Positions 8,605 to 18,032 of a stretch of DNA of 64,000 bases are shown piece by piece. The stretch lies in assembly GCA_964645715.1 (NCBI GenBank), contig CAZYAO010000008.1, positions 46,832 to 110,831 on the forward strand. The letters are read 5' to 3'. Source of the DNA: JAUMBM01 sp964645715. GTDB lineage: Bacteria; Bacteroidota; Bacteroidia; Chitinophagales; Saprospiraceae. Under the pieces are notes generated by a model. The model was not told the DNA's origin, searched no databases, and worked only from the letters and a program-made list of their open reading frames with translations. The translations under genes were made by a program, and so were the position numbers. Within the stretch, counting starts at the first letter, position 1. Each line of letters opens with the position of its first letter.

Positions 8605-9441
8605 ATGCAGGAGCTGGCAAGGCGAACAGCGACAGGTGTCGTTTTCGTATTGGTGATGATTACAGGTATTTACTCAGGACGCTGGGGCTACAGCCTGCTG
8701 TTTACGGCCGTCACCAGCCTGTCGCTGTGGGAATTTCTGTACCTTGTACTTGACCGCAAATCGCGGCGAGACCGCATTCGCAAAGCATTGGGGTTATTGC
8801 TGGGGATTGTCCCCTTTGCTCACAGTCTGGTATTGCAGCTCGACATTATCAATGACCCCATAGATTTTGTGATCATCACATCCATTCTCTACTCTCCGTT
8901 GGTATTTGGTGCTTTTGTTTACGAACTATTTATGGCCTCGGAAAAACCGTTTGTCAATCTGGCTTTTCTGATGCTGGGTGTGTTTTATATAGGTATACCC
9001 TTTGGGCTGCTCAATTTTGTGGCCATACACCAGGGCATGTATCTTCCCAATATTGTGATGGGTCTGCTGTTGCTCATCTGGGCCAATGATTCGGGTGCTT
9101 ACATTATAGGATCGCGCTGGGGCAGGCACCTGCTGCTGCCCCGCATAAGCCCCAAGAAAACATGGGAGGGCACGCTGGGCGGCTTACTGTTTACGCTATT
9201 GACGGCCTTCCTTTTACACCTGTTTTTTCTGGAGTTGCGGCTCATTGACTGGCTGGTGCTGGCAGGCATCATTGCCGTCTTTGGCAGCATAGGAGATTTG
9301 GTAGAAAGCATGCTCAAGCGCAGCCTGTCGGTCAAGGATTCGGGAAAAATCCTGCCGGGGCACGGGGGCATGCTCGACCGATTTGATGGTCTGATTTTTT
9401 CGCTCCCGTATGCTACAGCCTATTTGCTGTGGATCCGCTAA
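8605..9441 (+). CDS. cdsA: phosphatidate cytidylyltransferase
   Basis: CdsA makes CDP-diacylglycerol from phosphatidate and CTP in the inner membrane, the branch point of phospholipid synthesis. The 278-residue form starting at ATG 8605 (MQELARRTATG) has about seven hydrophobic segments and the family signature near the C-terminus, SMLKRSLSVKDSGKILPGHG followed by GMLDRFDGL. An upstream TTG start at 8479 would add 42 residues encoded by the hairpin sequence, which is unlikely to be protein, so I prefer 8605. The M20 gene follows 12 bases downstream, probably in the same transcript. Confidence 0.93.
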   Translation: MQELARRTATGVVFVLVMITGIYSGRWGYSLLFTAVTSLSLWEFLYLVLDRKSRRDRIRKALGLLLGIVPFAHSLVLQLDIINDPIDFVIITSILYSPLVFGAFVYELFMASEKPFVNLAFLMLGVFYIGIPFGLLNFVAIHQGMYLPNIVMGLLLLIWANDSGAYIIGSRWGRHLLLPRISPKKTWEGTLGGLLFTLLTAFLLHLFFLELRLIDWLVLAGIIAVFGSIGDLVESMLKRSLSVKDSGKILPGHGGMLDRFDGLIFSLPYATAYLLWIR

Positions 9442-9453
9442 ATCAGCCTTGGT

Positions 9454-10677
9454 ATGCGCCAACCGACCAGCAGTAACCTGATTGAATATTTGCAGGATGC
9501 GTCGCATGCCCTGCAGGGAGAAGTAGTTGGCATCCGCCGCCACCTGCACCAATACCCCGAGTTGTCGTTTGAAGAGCGAGCGACCGCCGCATACATTGCC
9601 AGCTGGCTTAGCCGCTGGCAGATACCTTTCAAAGCAGGGGTGGGGGGGTATGGTCTGGTAGCGCTCATTGAGGGGCAGGCGGGCAAGGGTGCCTGTGTAG
9701 CACTGCGGGCAGACATGGATGCACTGCCCATTGAAGAGGCCAACACAACGGACTATCGGTCGCGGCACACAGGAGTCATGCACGCCTGCGGGCACGATGT
9801 GCATACAGCCAGCCTGTTGGGAGCTGCCAGGCTGCTGCAGCAGCTGCGGCAGCATTTTTGCGGCAGCATAAAGCTGCTTTTTCAGCCTGCTGAGGAAAAA
9901 ACGCCTGGCGGCGCCAGCCTGATGATACGCGATGGCGCCCTGCAGGCGCCCGCGCCTGCAGCCATCATAGGGCAGCATGTACATCCGCCATTGGCCTGCG
10001 GACAAGTTGGCTTCAGGCCGGGTATTTTCATGGCTTCTACCGATGAAGTATACCTGCGCGTACAGGGGCGGGGCGGGCACGGGGCCATTCCGCAGGATAC
10101 TATTGACCCCATCGCCATCACCGCACAAATCATCACCGCCCTGCAGCAACTGGTAAGCCGTCGGGCCGACCCTACGATACCCAGTGTGCTGACCTTTGGG
10201 CATATTGCCTCTACTGGCGGTTCCACCAATGTCATCCCCCGGGAGGTCAGGCTCAAAGGTACCTTCCGCACACTCGATGAGCCCTGGCGGTCGGAAGCCC
10301 ACCGCCTGATGCAGCAAATGGCCGAAGGCATTGCTGCCGCCATGGGAGCGCAGGCCGAACTCACCATAGATAAGGGTTACCCTTTTTTAAAAAATGACGA
10401 GCAGCTTACGGCCCGGCTGCGCAGCAGCGCCTGTGCGTATCTGGGCGACGACAAGGTCGTCGAGCTCCCCATCCGCATGACGGGCGAAGATTTTGCCTGG
10501 TACACGCATGAACTGCCCGGATGCTTTTACCGGCTTGGCACCGGTAATCCGGCCAAAGGTATTGTGTCGCAGGTGCATACAGACACCTTTGACATCGATG
10601 AGGACTGCTTCAATCACAGCACAGGCCTCATGGCATGGCTTGCCTTGCAGGAACTTAATTATCGCAATCTGGGTTGA
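9454..10677 (+). CDS. M20 family metal-dependent amidohydrolase
   Basis: A 407-residue amidohydrolase of the M20D type (hippurate / N-acyl-amino-acid / IAA-amino-acid hydrolase), removing acyl groups from amino acids. Metal-binding motifs are visible: ADMDALP at 86-92, HACGHD at 110-115 with the metal-binding cysteine, and QPAEE at 144-148. The lid/dimerisation domain follows at about 185-300. No signal peptide is present, so it is cytoplasmic. It sits 12 bases after cdsA and is closed by a terminator at 10772-10800. The natural substrate is not inferable. Confidence 0.88.
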   Translation: MRQPTSSNLIEYLQDASHALQGEVVGIRRHLHQYPELSFEERATAAYIASWLSRWQIPFKAGVGGYGLVALIEGQAGKGACVALRADMDALPIEEANTTDYRSRHTGVMHACGHDVHTASLLGAARLLQQLRQHFCGSIKLLFQPAEEKTPGGASLMIRDGALQAPAPAAIIGQHVHPPLACGQVGFRPGIFMASTDEVYLRVQGRGGHGAIPQDTIDPIAITAQIITALQQLVSRRADPTIPSVLTFGHIASTGGSTNVIPREVRLKGTFRTLDEPWRSEAHRLMQQMAEGIAAAMGAQAELTIDKGYPFLKNDEQLTARLRSSACAYLGDDKVVELPIRMTGEDFAWYTHELPGCFYRLGTGNPAKGIVSQVHTDTFDIDEDCFNHSTGLMAWLALQELNYRNLG

Positions 10678-10771
10678 TTTGCAGAGCGTCTGTTAGGGGG
10701 TGTCTCGCAAGGTTTTTGAGCGGCCACAGCCGCTGAAGCGTACTTCCGTATCTGGCTATCCTTTAAAAGGC

Positions 10772-10800
10772 AAGGGATTACTAATGAGGTAACCCTTTTT
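10772..10800 (+). terminator. rho-independent terminator after M20 gene
   Basis: AAGGG-TTAC pairs with GTAA-CCCTT around a seven-base loop with one bulged A, followed by five T. A separate small perfect stem (AGCGGC-CACA-GCCGCT) stands at 10719-10734. Both fall between the M20 stop and the ABC-F gene. Confidence 0.6.
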
Positions 10801-10924
10801 ACCGGCTACAAAGCCAGCGGCGCAACACTGTCAAAAGAAATATAGCTGCAAATAGCCTTTGCACGGTAGCAGGCTGACGACCAAAAAGTAGTATCTTCGC
10901 GCCAAATTTTTAGTAAGTAACTGT

Positions 10925-12853
10925 ATGATTACGGTAAATGAAGTGTACGTTCAGTATGGAGACCGCATACTGCTCAACAAGATTAATCTCGTCATTGGTG
11001 AGCGGGATCGCATAGGCCTTGTCGGGCGCAACGGGGCAGGTAAATCAACCCTGCTCAAAATTATTGCAGGACACATCCGCCCTGACAGCGGCAATATCAA
11101 TCGGCCGGCCAATACAACGCTTGGGTTTTTGCACCAGGAGATGAATATACCCAAGGGTAAGACGGTCATGGCGGAGACGCTGACGGCTTTTGAGGAGGTC
11201 AAAAAAATGGAAGCGCGGATTAATGCACTGCATGAGGAGATGGAAACGCGCACCGATTATGAGAGTGATGCCTACCATCAGCTAATCGATGAGTACACCT
11301 CACTCAACGATCGGTATGCGCTCATTGGCGGTATTACGATGCAGGCTGACGCGGAGAAGGTTCTGAAAGGGTTAGGTTTCAAGCAAAGTGATTTCGGACG
11401 GCTGACGGATGAGTTCAGTGGTGGCTGGCAGATGCGCATCGAGCTTGCCAAGATGCTGTTGCAAAAGCCTGACTACCTGCTGCTGGACGAACCTACCAAC
11501 CACCTCGATATCGAGTCTATCCTGTGGCTGGAAGATTTTCTGCAGGACTATCCGGGTGCCATTATTGTCATCTCCCACGACAAACAATTTCTGGACAATG
11601 TCACCAAGCGCACCATTGAGGTAGAGCTGGGGAAAGTGTTTGACTACAAGGCTGCGTACAGTGCTTACGTGCACCTGCGTGCGGAGCGTCGTGAAAAATT
11701 GCAGTCGGCATACGAAAACCAGCAGCGAGTCATTGCTGATAAAGAACGCACCATCAACCGGTTTATGGCCAAAGCCAATAAGACCAAGATGGCGCAGTCT
11801 ATGCAAAAGCAGCTCAATAAAATTGAGCGTATAGAGCTTGACGAAGCGGACGTAGCTGCTATGAACCTGCGGTTTCCACCGGCACCACGGGCGGGTGCCG
11901 TTGTCATTGAGGCGCGTCAGTTGTCGAAAAGCTACGGACAACTTCCGGTGCTTGACAAAGTTGACTTCAAAATCGAGCGGGGTGAGCGGGTTGCGTTTGT
12001 AGGGCAAAACGGGCAGGGCAAGACGACGCTGGCCAAGATCATTGTCAATCAGTTGTCTTCCACCGGGGGTGAGCTGGTACCCGGCCACAATCTACAGATT
12101 GGCTATTACGCCCAGAATCAATCTGATACCCTTGACGGAAAAATGACCTTGTTGGAGACGATGGAAAAATTTTCGCCCCCGGAGATGCGTACGCGCCTGC
12201 GGGCCATCCTTGGTGCCTTCCTGTTTAGCGGCGAGGACTCCGATAAGAAGGTTTCCGTACTCTCGGGCGGCGAACGTGCACGGCTGGCGCTGGCCTGTCT
12301 GCTGCTGCGTCCGTTCAATCTGCTTGTACTCGACGAACCTACCAACCACCTTGACATCATTTCGAAGGATGTACTCAAAGAGGCTATCCGTTCGTATGAC
12401 GGAGCGCTTATTGTCGTGAGCCACGACCGGGAATTTCTGGCAGGCCTGACCGACAGGACGGTTGAGTTCAGAGACCGGCAGTTGTTCAACTACTTGGGGG
12501 ATGTCAACTTCTTCCTTGAAAAGCGCGCAATGAACAACATGCGGGAGATTGAACTGGGAACCAATAATAAGCAAGTACCCGAGGCTGAACAGCCGTTGGT
12601 TCGGCTCCCTTTATCCTATGAGGACCGGAAAAAATTGCAGCGGGTGGTCGGCAATGCGGAGCGAAAGATAGAGCAGCTGGAGTCTGAGATTGCACGTTTT
12701 GAAAGCAGAATGGCCGCCGCTGATTTTTTTACGGCTAAGGACATGCAACAAGTTGTTGACCAGCACCAAATGAAAAAGAAGGAGCTTGAAAAGGCTATGG
12801 AGGAGTGGGAGCTGGCTCAGCTGGAGTTAGAACAGGCGGGCGGAGCTGTGTGA
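10925..12853 (+). CDS. ABC-F family ATPase (Uup/EttA-like ribosome factor)
   Basis: A 642-residue soluble protein with two ABC domains and no membrane segment, as in ABC-F proteins that bind the ribosomal E site and rescue or throttle translation. Domain 1 has GRNGAGKS at 34-41, a diverged signature FSGGWQ and LLLDEPTNHLD; domain 2 has GQNGQGKT around 360, LSGGERARLALA near 446 and LVLDEPTNHLD. The P-site tRNA interaction linker lies about 245-310 and a charged coiled coil occupies about 565-640, as in Uup. Whether it confers antibiotic resistance cannot be told. A TATCTTCG element at 10892-10899 is a weak promoter candidate. Confidence 0.92.
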   Translation: MITVNEVYVQYGDRILLNKINLVIGERDRIGLVGRNGAGKSTLLKIIAGHIRPDSGNINRPANTTLGFLHQEMNIPKGKTVMAETLTAFEEVKKMEARINALHEEMETRTDYESDAYHQLIDEYTSLNDRYALIGGITMQADAEKVLKGLGFKQSDFGRLTDEFSGGWQMRIELAKMLLQKPDYLLLDEPTNHLDIESILWLEDFLQDYPGAIIVISHDKQFLDNVTKRTIEVELGKVFDYKAAYSAYVHLRAERREKLQSAYENQQRVIADKERTINRFMAKANKTKMAQSMQKQLNKIERIELDEADVAAMNLRFPPAPRAGAVVIEARQLSKSYGQLPVLDKVDFKIERGERVAFVGQNGQGKTTLAKIIVNQLSSTGGELVPGHNLQIGYYAQNQSDTLDGKMTLLETMEKFSPPEMRTRLRAILGAFLFSGEDSDKKVSVLSGGERARLALACLLLRPFNLLVLDEPTNHLDIISKDVLKEAIRSYDGALIVVSHDREFLAGLTDRTVEFRDRQLFNYLGDVNFFLEKRAMNNMREIELGTNNKQVPEAEQPLVRLPLSYEDRKKLQRVVGNAERKIEQLESEIARFESRMAAADFFTAKDMQQVVDQHQMKKKELEKAMEEWELAQLELEQAGGAV

Positions 12854-12870
12854 CAACTGAGTCCGTTATT

Positions 12871-12958
12871 GCCTTTTTGATTTTTGGAAAAACCAAAAAG
12901 GCAGTATTGAAACAGAAAGGCTCTCTTGCGGCATTAGTCGCAAGAGAGCCTTTCTGTT
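12871..12958 (+). terminator. double terminator after ABC-F gene
   Basis: A first stem pairs GCCTTTTTG (12871-12879) with CAAAAAGGC ending about 12902. A second has perfect 20-base arms at 12911-12930 and 12939-12958 with an eight-base loop. The pair separates the ABC-F gene from the convergent tRNA-Arg and probably ends transcription from both sides. Confidence 0.75.
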
Positions 12959-12975
12959 GGTTGTGGACAAGAGAG

Positions 12976-13049
12976 TGATCCCGACAGGATTCGAACCTGT
13001 GACCTACTGATTAGAAGTCAGTTGCTCTATCCAACTGAGCTACGGGACC
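12976..13049 (-). tRNA. tRNA-Arg (anticodon TCT)
   Basis: On the minus strand the 74 bases fold as a cloverleaf: acceptor GGTCCCG/CGGGATC (one G-T pair), anticodon arm ACTGA-CTTCTAA-TCAGT with TCT at 34-36, T arm ACAGG-TTCGAAT-CCTGT, discriminator A. CCA is not encoded. It is transcribed from its own promoter at 13094-13124. Confidence 0.97.
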
Positions 13050-13093
13050 TGTTCGTGTATGACTGCAACGAGTCGCTATCGCACAAAGCGCCG

Positions 13094-13124
13094 CAAAGGT
13101 AGTATATTTCTCTTATTCATACAA
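13094..13124 (-). promoter_or_regulatory. promoter of tRNA-Arg(TCT)
   Basis: On the minus strand TTG (13124-13122) is followed after 20 bases by TACCTTTG (13101-13094), an exact match to the phylum consensus. The tRNA begins 44 bases downstream. Confidence 0.75.
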
Positions 13125-13149
13125 TAGGCACCAAGCGCCGGGCGGTTTT

Positions 13150-13968
13150 TTAAGGTAAAAACATGGCGAGGGCGGCAGCCATTTCCCGCTGCAAGGCCTG
13201 AGCTGCTGCGGCAGCTTTTTCCGCAAAATCATCTCCCTGTCCGGCATAGATAACTGCGCGGGAAGCATTTACCAGAATGCCGCACGCACTGTTGAAGCCA
13301 TAACGGCTGACGGCCTGTAGATCTCCTCCCTGCGCTCCGACGCCAGGTACTAGAAAGAAGTGGTCAGGAGCGATGCTGCGCAGTTGCCTGAATTTTTCGG
13401 GATGCGTGGCACCGCAGACAAACATGAGGTTGTCTGGCGTACCCCATTCCATGCAACGGCGCATTACTTTTTCATATAGTGGCTGGCCATTTTCCTGCGG
13501 GCTCAGCTGGAAGTCGTTGCTGCCTGCATTGGAAGTCAGCGCCAAAACGACACCCCATTTGCCCGGAAAATCCAGGAAGGGGCGTATGGAGTCCTCGCCC
13601 ATGTAAGGAGCCAGGGTGATGGCATCGGCGCTGAGATGCTCAAAGACGGCCCGTGCATACGCCTGCGAAGTATTGCCGATGTCCCCGCGCTTAGCATCTG
13701 CAATAATCAAATGTTCCTGACCAATGTAGGCGATGGTCTGCTGCAAAGTCTCCCAGCCGGCAGGTCCCAGCGCTTCATAGAAGGCAAAATTGGGCTTGTA
13801 TGCAACACAGAGGTGGCGGGTAGCATCGATGATGGCGCGGTTGAAAGCCAGCACCGGATCAGCTGCGGACAATACAGCTGCGGGAAGTTTCGACGGTTCG
13901 GGATCGAGGCCTATACAGAGGTAGGATTGTTTTTTGCGTATCTGGTAGAAAAGTTCCTTGCGGTTCAT
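13150..13968 (-). CDS. pyrF: orotidine 5'-phosphate decarboxylase (type 2)
   Basis: Catalyses the last step of UMP synthesis, decarboxylating OMP in the cytoplasm. The 272-residue length and the motif DAKRGDIGNT at 91-100, with catalytic Asp91 and Lys93, identify the longer type 2 OMP decarboxylase found in Bacteroidota and actinobacteria. CIGLDPEPSKLP near 18-29 and the C-terminal phosphate-binding GYGFNSACGILVNASR-like region are also present. It is a single gene here; a GC-rich hairpin sits in its short leader and a TATCTTTG -7 box lies upstream. Confidence 0.95.
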   Translation of the reverse strand: MNRKELFYQIRKKQSYLCIGLDPEPSKLPAAVLSAADPVLAFNRAIIDATRHLCVAYKPNFAFYEALGPAGWETLQQTIAYIGQEHLIIADAKRGDIGNTSQAYARAVFEHLSADAITLAPYMGEDSIRPFLDFPGKWGVVLALTSNAGSNDFQLSPQENGQPLYEKVMRRCMEWGTPDNLMFVCGATHPEKFRQLRSIAPDHFFLVPGVGAQGGDLQAVSRYGFNSACGILVNASRAVIYAGQGDDFAEKAAAAAQALQREMAAALAMFLP

Positions 13969-13982
13969 ATAGCATTGCTTGA

Positions 13983-14071
13983 GCCGCCGCAGGCGGGCGG
14001 CGAGATATACATGCAGATTCGGGGCAAAGATAAGGCAAGACTTTTTTCAGCAGAAAATATTATTATCTTTG
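13983..14071. promoter_or_regulatory. divergent promoter region of pyrF and the type B T9SS gene
   Basis: The same -7 sequence TATCTTTG occurs on both strands: minus at 14032-14025 (toward pyrF) and plus at 14064-14071 (toward the large surface protein). Neither has a perfect -33 TTG. Between the pyrF -7 box and its start lies a hairpin with GCCGCC/GGCGGC arms at 13983-14001, close enough to the start codon to affect translation. Confidence 0.5.
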
Positions 14072-14151
14072 GAAAGTGATTAAATCTGCAGTGGAGGACT
14101 GCAGATTTACGGGATGATATCGTCATTTACTAGTTTTGGCACAACGCAGCT

Positions 14152-17100
14152 ATGCACCTATACACTTACCAAGGATGGAGATTTCTGCTGACTAGCATGC
14201 TCCTGCTCGCCGCTGCAGGCGGGCTTCGGGCCACCCATATTGTGGGGGGGGAGCTCAACTACAGCTGTCTGGGCAACAATGAATATGAAATCACCCTCAC
14301 CATCTACCGCGACTGTTTCTACGGCAATCCCAATGCGTACTTTGACAATCCTGCCTCGATTGGCGTGTTCGATGTCAATAATGTCCTGCTACAGAACATT
14401 CAGGTGCCGTTGATGGAAGATGATACGCTATCGCCGGTGCTGACCAACGAGTGCCTGGTGGTTCCTCCGGACGTATGTGTACACACGACTACTTACCGCA
14501 CGATTGTAACGCTCCCTCCGGTCATAGGAGGCTATCAGCTGGCCTACCAGCGCTGCTGCCGCAACCAGACCATTGCCAATATCGTCGATCCCCTTAGTAC
14601 GGGGGCTACCTATGCCGTGACTATCACCGAACAGGCGCTGCTGAGCTGCAACAGCAGCCCAAGATTTTCAACCTGGCCTCCTATCTATATCTGCGCCAAC
14701 GAACCCCTGATTGTTGACCAGTCCGCTGTTGACGTTGACGGCGACTCCATTGTCTATCGCTTGTGTGCTCCTTTGGAGGGGGCTACGCCCCAGATACCCC
14801 GGCCGCAGCCGCCCAATGCACCCCCTTATGATCCCGTTGTATGGGTTTCGCCACCGTACGGTGTGGGCAATATGCTCAATGGCATTCCGGGAGGACAGGT
14901 ACTGCAGATTGACAGCCAGACGGGCTTACTGACAGCCCTGCCCAATACCATCGGACAGTTTGTGGTTGGCATCTGTGTGGAGGAATACCGCAACGGGCAG
15001 CTTATCTCTACTACGAGGCGGGACTTTCAGTACAATGTGGGTATCTGCGGGCAGTCGACAGCCGCCTTCTTTGCCCCGGAAATACAGTGCGGTGATCTGA
15101 CGGTCAATTTTGATAACCAGAGTACGGGGAGTAACCTGTTTCGGTGGGAGTTTAATGATCCGGCTAATCCCAATGCCTTTTCAACACTGGCAGAACCCTC
15201 CTATACTTTTTCAGATACCGGGCTGTATACCATCCGGTTGATATCGGGGCCCGGCTCTGCCTGTGCCGACACCTTTGAGCGATCTGTATACCTGCAGTAC
15301 AACAGCCTTTTTCCTGCCTTTGATGCTGCGGTGGTAAGTTGTGGCGACTCGCTCGTACTACAGCTGACAGATCTCACCACCGATACCATTTCATCTCCGG
15401 TCAGCTGGCAATGGTCGAGCAGTACTGGTCAGAGCGGAAGTGGGCCTGCTCCTGTTTTTACTTTTTACGAATCGGGAGAGGTTGCGCTGCGACTAACGGT
15501 TACTGCGGCCAATGGTTGTCAGCAAACCATTGTCCGGTCGTTGACGGTTGATCTGGTGGATACCAATATTGGCAGTGACAGCCTCTTCGTCTGCGCAGGG
15601 GAGGGGGTGGCGCTCAATCCTTCATCTACTGACAATTATCTATACAGTTGGTCGCCAGCGGCCAGTCTGAGCAATCCCTCCGTAGCCAATCCGGTTGCCA
15701 CACCCACAGAAACCACCACCTATCAGGTGACCATACGGTTGGCCGACGGTAGTTGTCCCGTGGAGCGATCCGTCACCGTAGTTGTGTTGCCCGAACTGTG
15801 GGTTGAGGCTCCGCCTGACACCATCAGCTGTGCCAGCAGTATTTTGCTGCGCGCCAGCAGCAATGACGCCATGCAGTATTTGTGGAGTGATAATGTTGGG
15901 TTTTCCAATACACTGAGTACGACTGACAGTCTGGTGGTCAGTCAGTTTGGCCGCAATACCTACTACGTGTTGGCCCGCAATCGCGCGGGCTGTATAGCAG
16001 TAGACTCCGTCATCGTTGACAACAGGGCAGTCAACATCTATCCTTTGTCAAATCCCATCACTTGTCTGGGCAACTTTATTGCCATAGGCGTTGCCAATCA
16101 GGATCCGGCAGACTCCCTCGGCTACGTCTGGTCGCCGGCCAATTTGGTCGCCTTCCTCGGCAATACAGCCAGTCCGATTGTGCGACCACAACAAGCAGGT
16201 TATCAAAATTTCATAGTAGAAGCAACCAACCAGTACGGCTGTGTCGATACTGCCCTGGTGCGCGTATTTGCCATTGAAAATGTTGATCCCCTGGCTTCGT
16301 TCAGTTGGCAACAGTGCGGGGGGTATACGGTTAATTTTAGCAGCAGCAGCCCCAATGCCCAGCTATATCGATGGAATTTTGGGGTAGCGGGCCAAACGGG
16401 CGTACAGGCTACCGGGCCTCAGGTTAGTTATACCTTTCCTGGTCCGGGAACCTACAACATCACGGCCTGGCTGCCAACCACGCTGGCGTGTGCCGACACG
16501 CTGTCGTACACCTTGGTACTTGACCAGCCAGCCATCAGGGCAGACTTTGCGTGGCAATATGAAAGTTGTGGGGACAGTGCGCGGGTAGTATTGCGGAGCA
16601 CTTCTGTGAGTCAGTCGGCCATCACATCACTGCAGTGGTTGTTGCCGGGGGGGCAGCAGAGTGAAGGGGACACAGCGCTGCTGACCCTTGCGCAAAGCAG
16701 CAATGTTTCTGTCGGACTTATCATTCGAACCGAAGATGGCTGTACAGACACCCTCCGGCGGGATTTTTTCGTACTTGTACCCCGCTTATCACTGGCTGAT
16801 ACCATTATAGCCTGTGCAGGGCAAGGAGTATACCTCAACGCTATACCCAATCCCTCATTTGATTATGCATGGACACCTGCCGATTTGGTTGATGACCCTG
16901 CTGCGGCCAATCCGCTGGCCTTCCCTACTGAACCCACGCTTTTTAGCCTTCGCATGGGGATAGCCGACACCGATTGCTGGGTAGAAGGAAGCGTGTGGGT
17001 GGACATAGCCCAGGTTCCGGATTACAGATTGGAAGGGGACAGTACGTCCTGCGGCGAGGAGGTATTGCTTCAGGTTCAGCTGGATACACCCGGTGATGTG

Positions 17101-18018
17101 TTATGGTCTGACAGGCCCGATTTTGCCAATTTGCTGGCCAATACGGCTGAGGTTATTGTAAGTCCGGATGCCGACAAGACTTATTATCTGCTGTTGACAG
17201 GTTTCGATGGCTGCACCGTAATAGATAGTTTTTTTATTGATTATCAAGGTTTTTCAATTGTGCCAATGCCTGCTGCTACGATTTGTACTGGTGATACGAC
17301 GGTACTGAGCGTACAACTCCCTATACCGGGCAGCTACACTTTTGACTGGCAACCCGATCGGGATATTATAGCAGGTCAGGGAAGCTCCCAGGTTGTGGTC
17401 AGTCCTCAAGTAACCACTGATTACCGCTTGGGGGTTATCAATGAATATGGCTGCAGGATTGATACCAGCATTCGTGTGACCATTTTTCCGTATACCCCGC
17501 CTTTATCGGTAAGTCCAGCCCTTGATACCCTTTTTGTAGGTGAGCAAGTGCAGCTCATAGCTACGCAGGACGCAGGTTATCGCTACTTTTGGTCCCCGGC
17601 CGAGTTACTCGACCGAGCAGATGTATACAATCCGATTGCAACACCCACGACTACCACAGAATTTCGGCTGCTAGTACGAGACCCCAATGGATGCATCAAT
17701 CGGGCGAGTGCCCTCATCATTGTGATTGAAGCCATCTGTCGCGATCCGTATGTATTTGTACCCAACGCATTTACACCCAATGGCGACAACCTCAATGACG
17801 TGCTGCGTGTGGAAGGCAAACAGCTGGATGAGGTAAGGCTGGTAATCTACAACCGCTGGGGAGAGCAGGTATTTGAAAGTCGCAGCCAGGCAGAGGGCTG
17901 GGACGGCAGCTATCGAGGTCAGGCTTTACCGGCAGACGTTTATGGATACTACCTTGAGGTGAAGTGTGCAGGCGGAGAGCGATTTGTCAAAAAAGGCAAT
18001 GTGACGCTGATTCGCTGA
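14152..18018 (+). CDS. large T9SS type B surface protein with PKD-like repeats
   Basis: A 1288-residue exported protein with a signal peptide ending near ATHIVGG (about residue 27). The N-terminal 300 residues are cysteine-rich and resemble the first domain of gliding-motility-associated surface proteins. PKD-like beta domains follow, recognisable by SYTFSDTGLYTIRL and FTFYESGEVALRLTV type strands, alternating with segments built on YxWSPAxxLxNPxxxNPxAxPTxTTxY. The last 85 residues, starting FVPNAFTPNGDNLNDVLR and including YNRWGEQVFES and WDGSYRGQ, are the type B C-terminal sorting domain exported by T9SS and used for surface attachment. A role in adhesion or gliding is likely from family knowledge but not shown. 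Confidence 0.9.
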   Translation: MHLYTYQGWRFLLTSMLLLAAAGGLRATHIVGGELNYSCLGNNEYEITLTIYRDCFYGNPNAYFDNPASIGVFDVNNVLLQNIQVPLMEDDTLSPVLTNECLVVPPDVCVHTTTYRTIVTLPPVIGGYQLAYQRCCRNQTIANIVDPLSTGATYAVTITEQALLSCNSSPRFSTWPPIYICANEPLIVDQSAVDVDGDSIVYRLCAPLEGATPQIPRPQPPNAPPYDPVVWVSPPYGVGNMLNGIPGGQVLQIDSQTGLLTALPNTIGQFVVGICVEEYRNGQLISTTRRDFQYNVGICGQSTAAFFAPEIQCGDLTVNFDNQSTGSNLFRWEFNDPANPNAFSTLAEPSYTFSDTGLYTIRLISGPGSACADTFERSVYLQYNSLFPAFDAAVVSCGDSLVLQLTDLTTDTISSPVSWQWSSSTGQSGSGPAPVFTFYESGEVALRLTVTAANGCQQTIVRSLTVDLVDTNIGSDSLFVCAGEGVALNPSSTDNYLYSWSPAASLSNPSVANPVATPTETTTYQVTIRLADGSCPVERSVTVVVLPELWVEAPPDTISCASSILLRASSNDAMQYLWSDNVGFSNTLSTTDSLVVSQFGRNTYYVLARNRAGCIAVDSVIVDNRAVNIYPLSNPITCLGNFIAIGVANQDPADSLGYVWSPANLVAFLGNTASPIVRPQQAGYQNFIVEATNQYGCVDTALVRVFAIENVDPLASFSWQQCGGYTVNFSSSSPNAQLYRWNFGVAGQTGVQATGPQVSYTFPGPGTYNITAWLPTTLACADTLSYTLVLDQPAIRADFAWQYESCGDSARVVLRSTSVSQSAITSLQWLLPGGQQSEGDTALLTLAQSSNVSVGLIIRTEDGCTDTLRRDFFVLVPRLSLADTIIACAGQGVYLNAIPNPSFDYAWTPADLVDDPAAANPLAFPTEPTLFSLRMGIADTDCWVEGSVWVDIAQVPDYRLEGDSTSCGEEVLLQVQLDTPGDVLWSDRPDFANLLANTAEVIVSPDADKTYYLLLTGFDGCTVIDSFFIDYQGFSIVPMPAATICTGDTTVLSVQLPIPGSYTFDWQPDRDIIAGQGSSQVVVSPQVTTDYRLGVINEYGCRIDTSIRVTIFPYTPPLSVSPALDTLFVGEQVQLIATQDAGYRYFWSPAELLDRADVYNPIATPTTTTEFRLLVRDPNGCINRASALIIVIEAICRDPYVFVPNAFTPNGDNLNDVLRVEGKQLDEVRLVIYNRWGEQVFESRSQAEGWDGSYRGQALPADVYGYYLEVKCAGGERFVKKGNVTLIR

Positions 18019-18032
18019 TAGTCTCCATGCGC

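Noticed and set aside
9214..10317. Long minus-strand open frame of 367 codons
   Set aside because: It lies antisense to cdsA and the M20 amidohydrolase, whose protein motifs are unmistakable. The antisense product has no family similarity that I can see.
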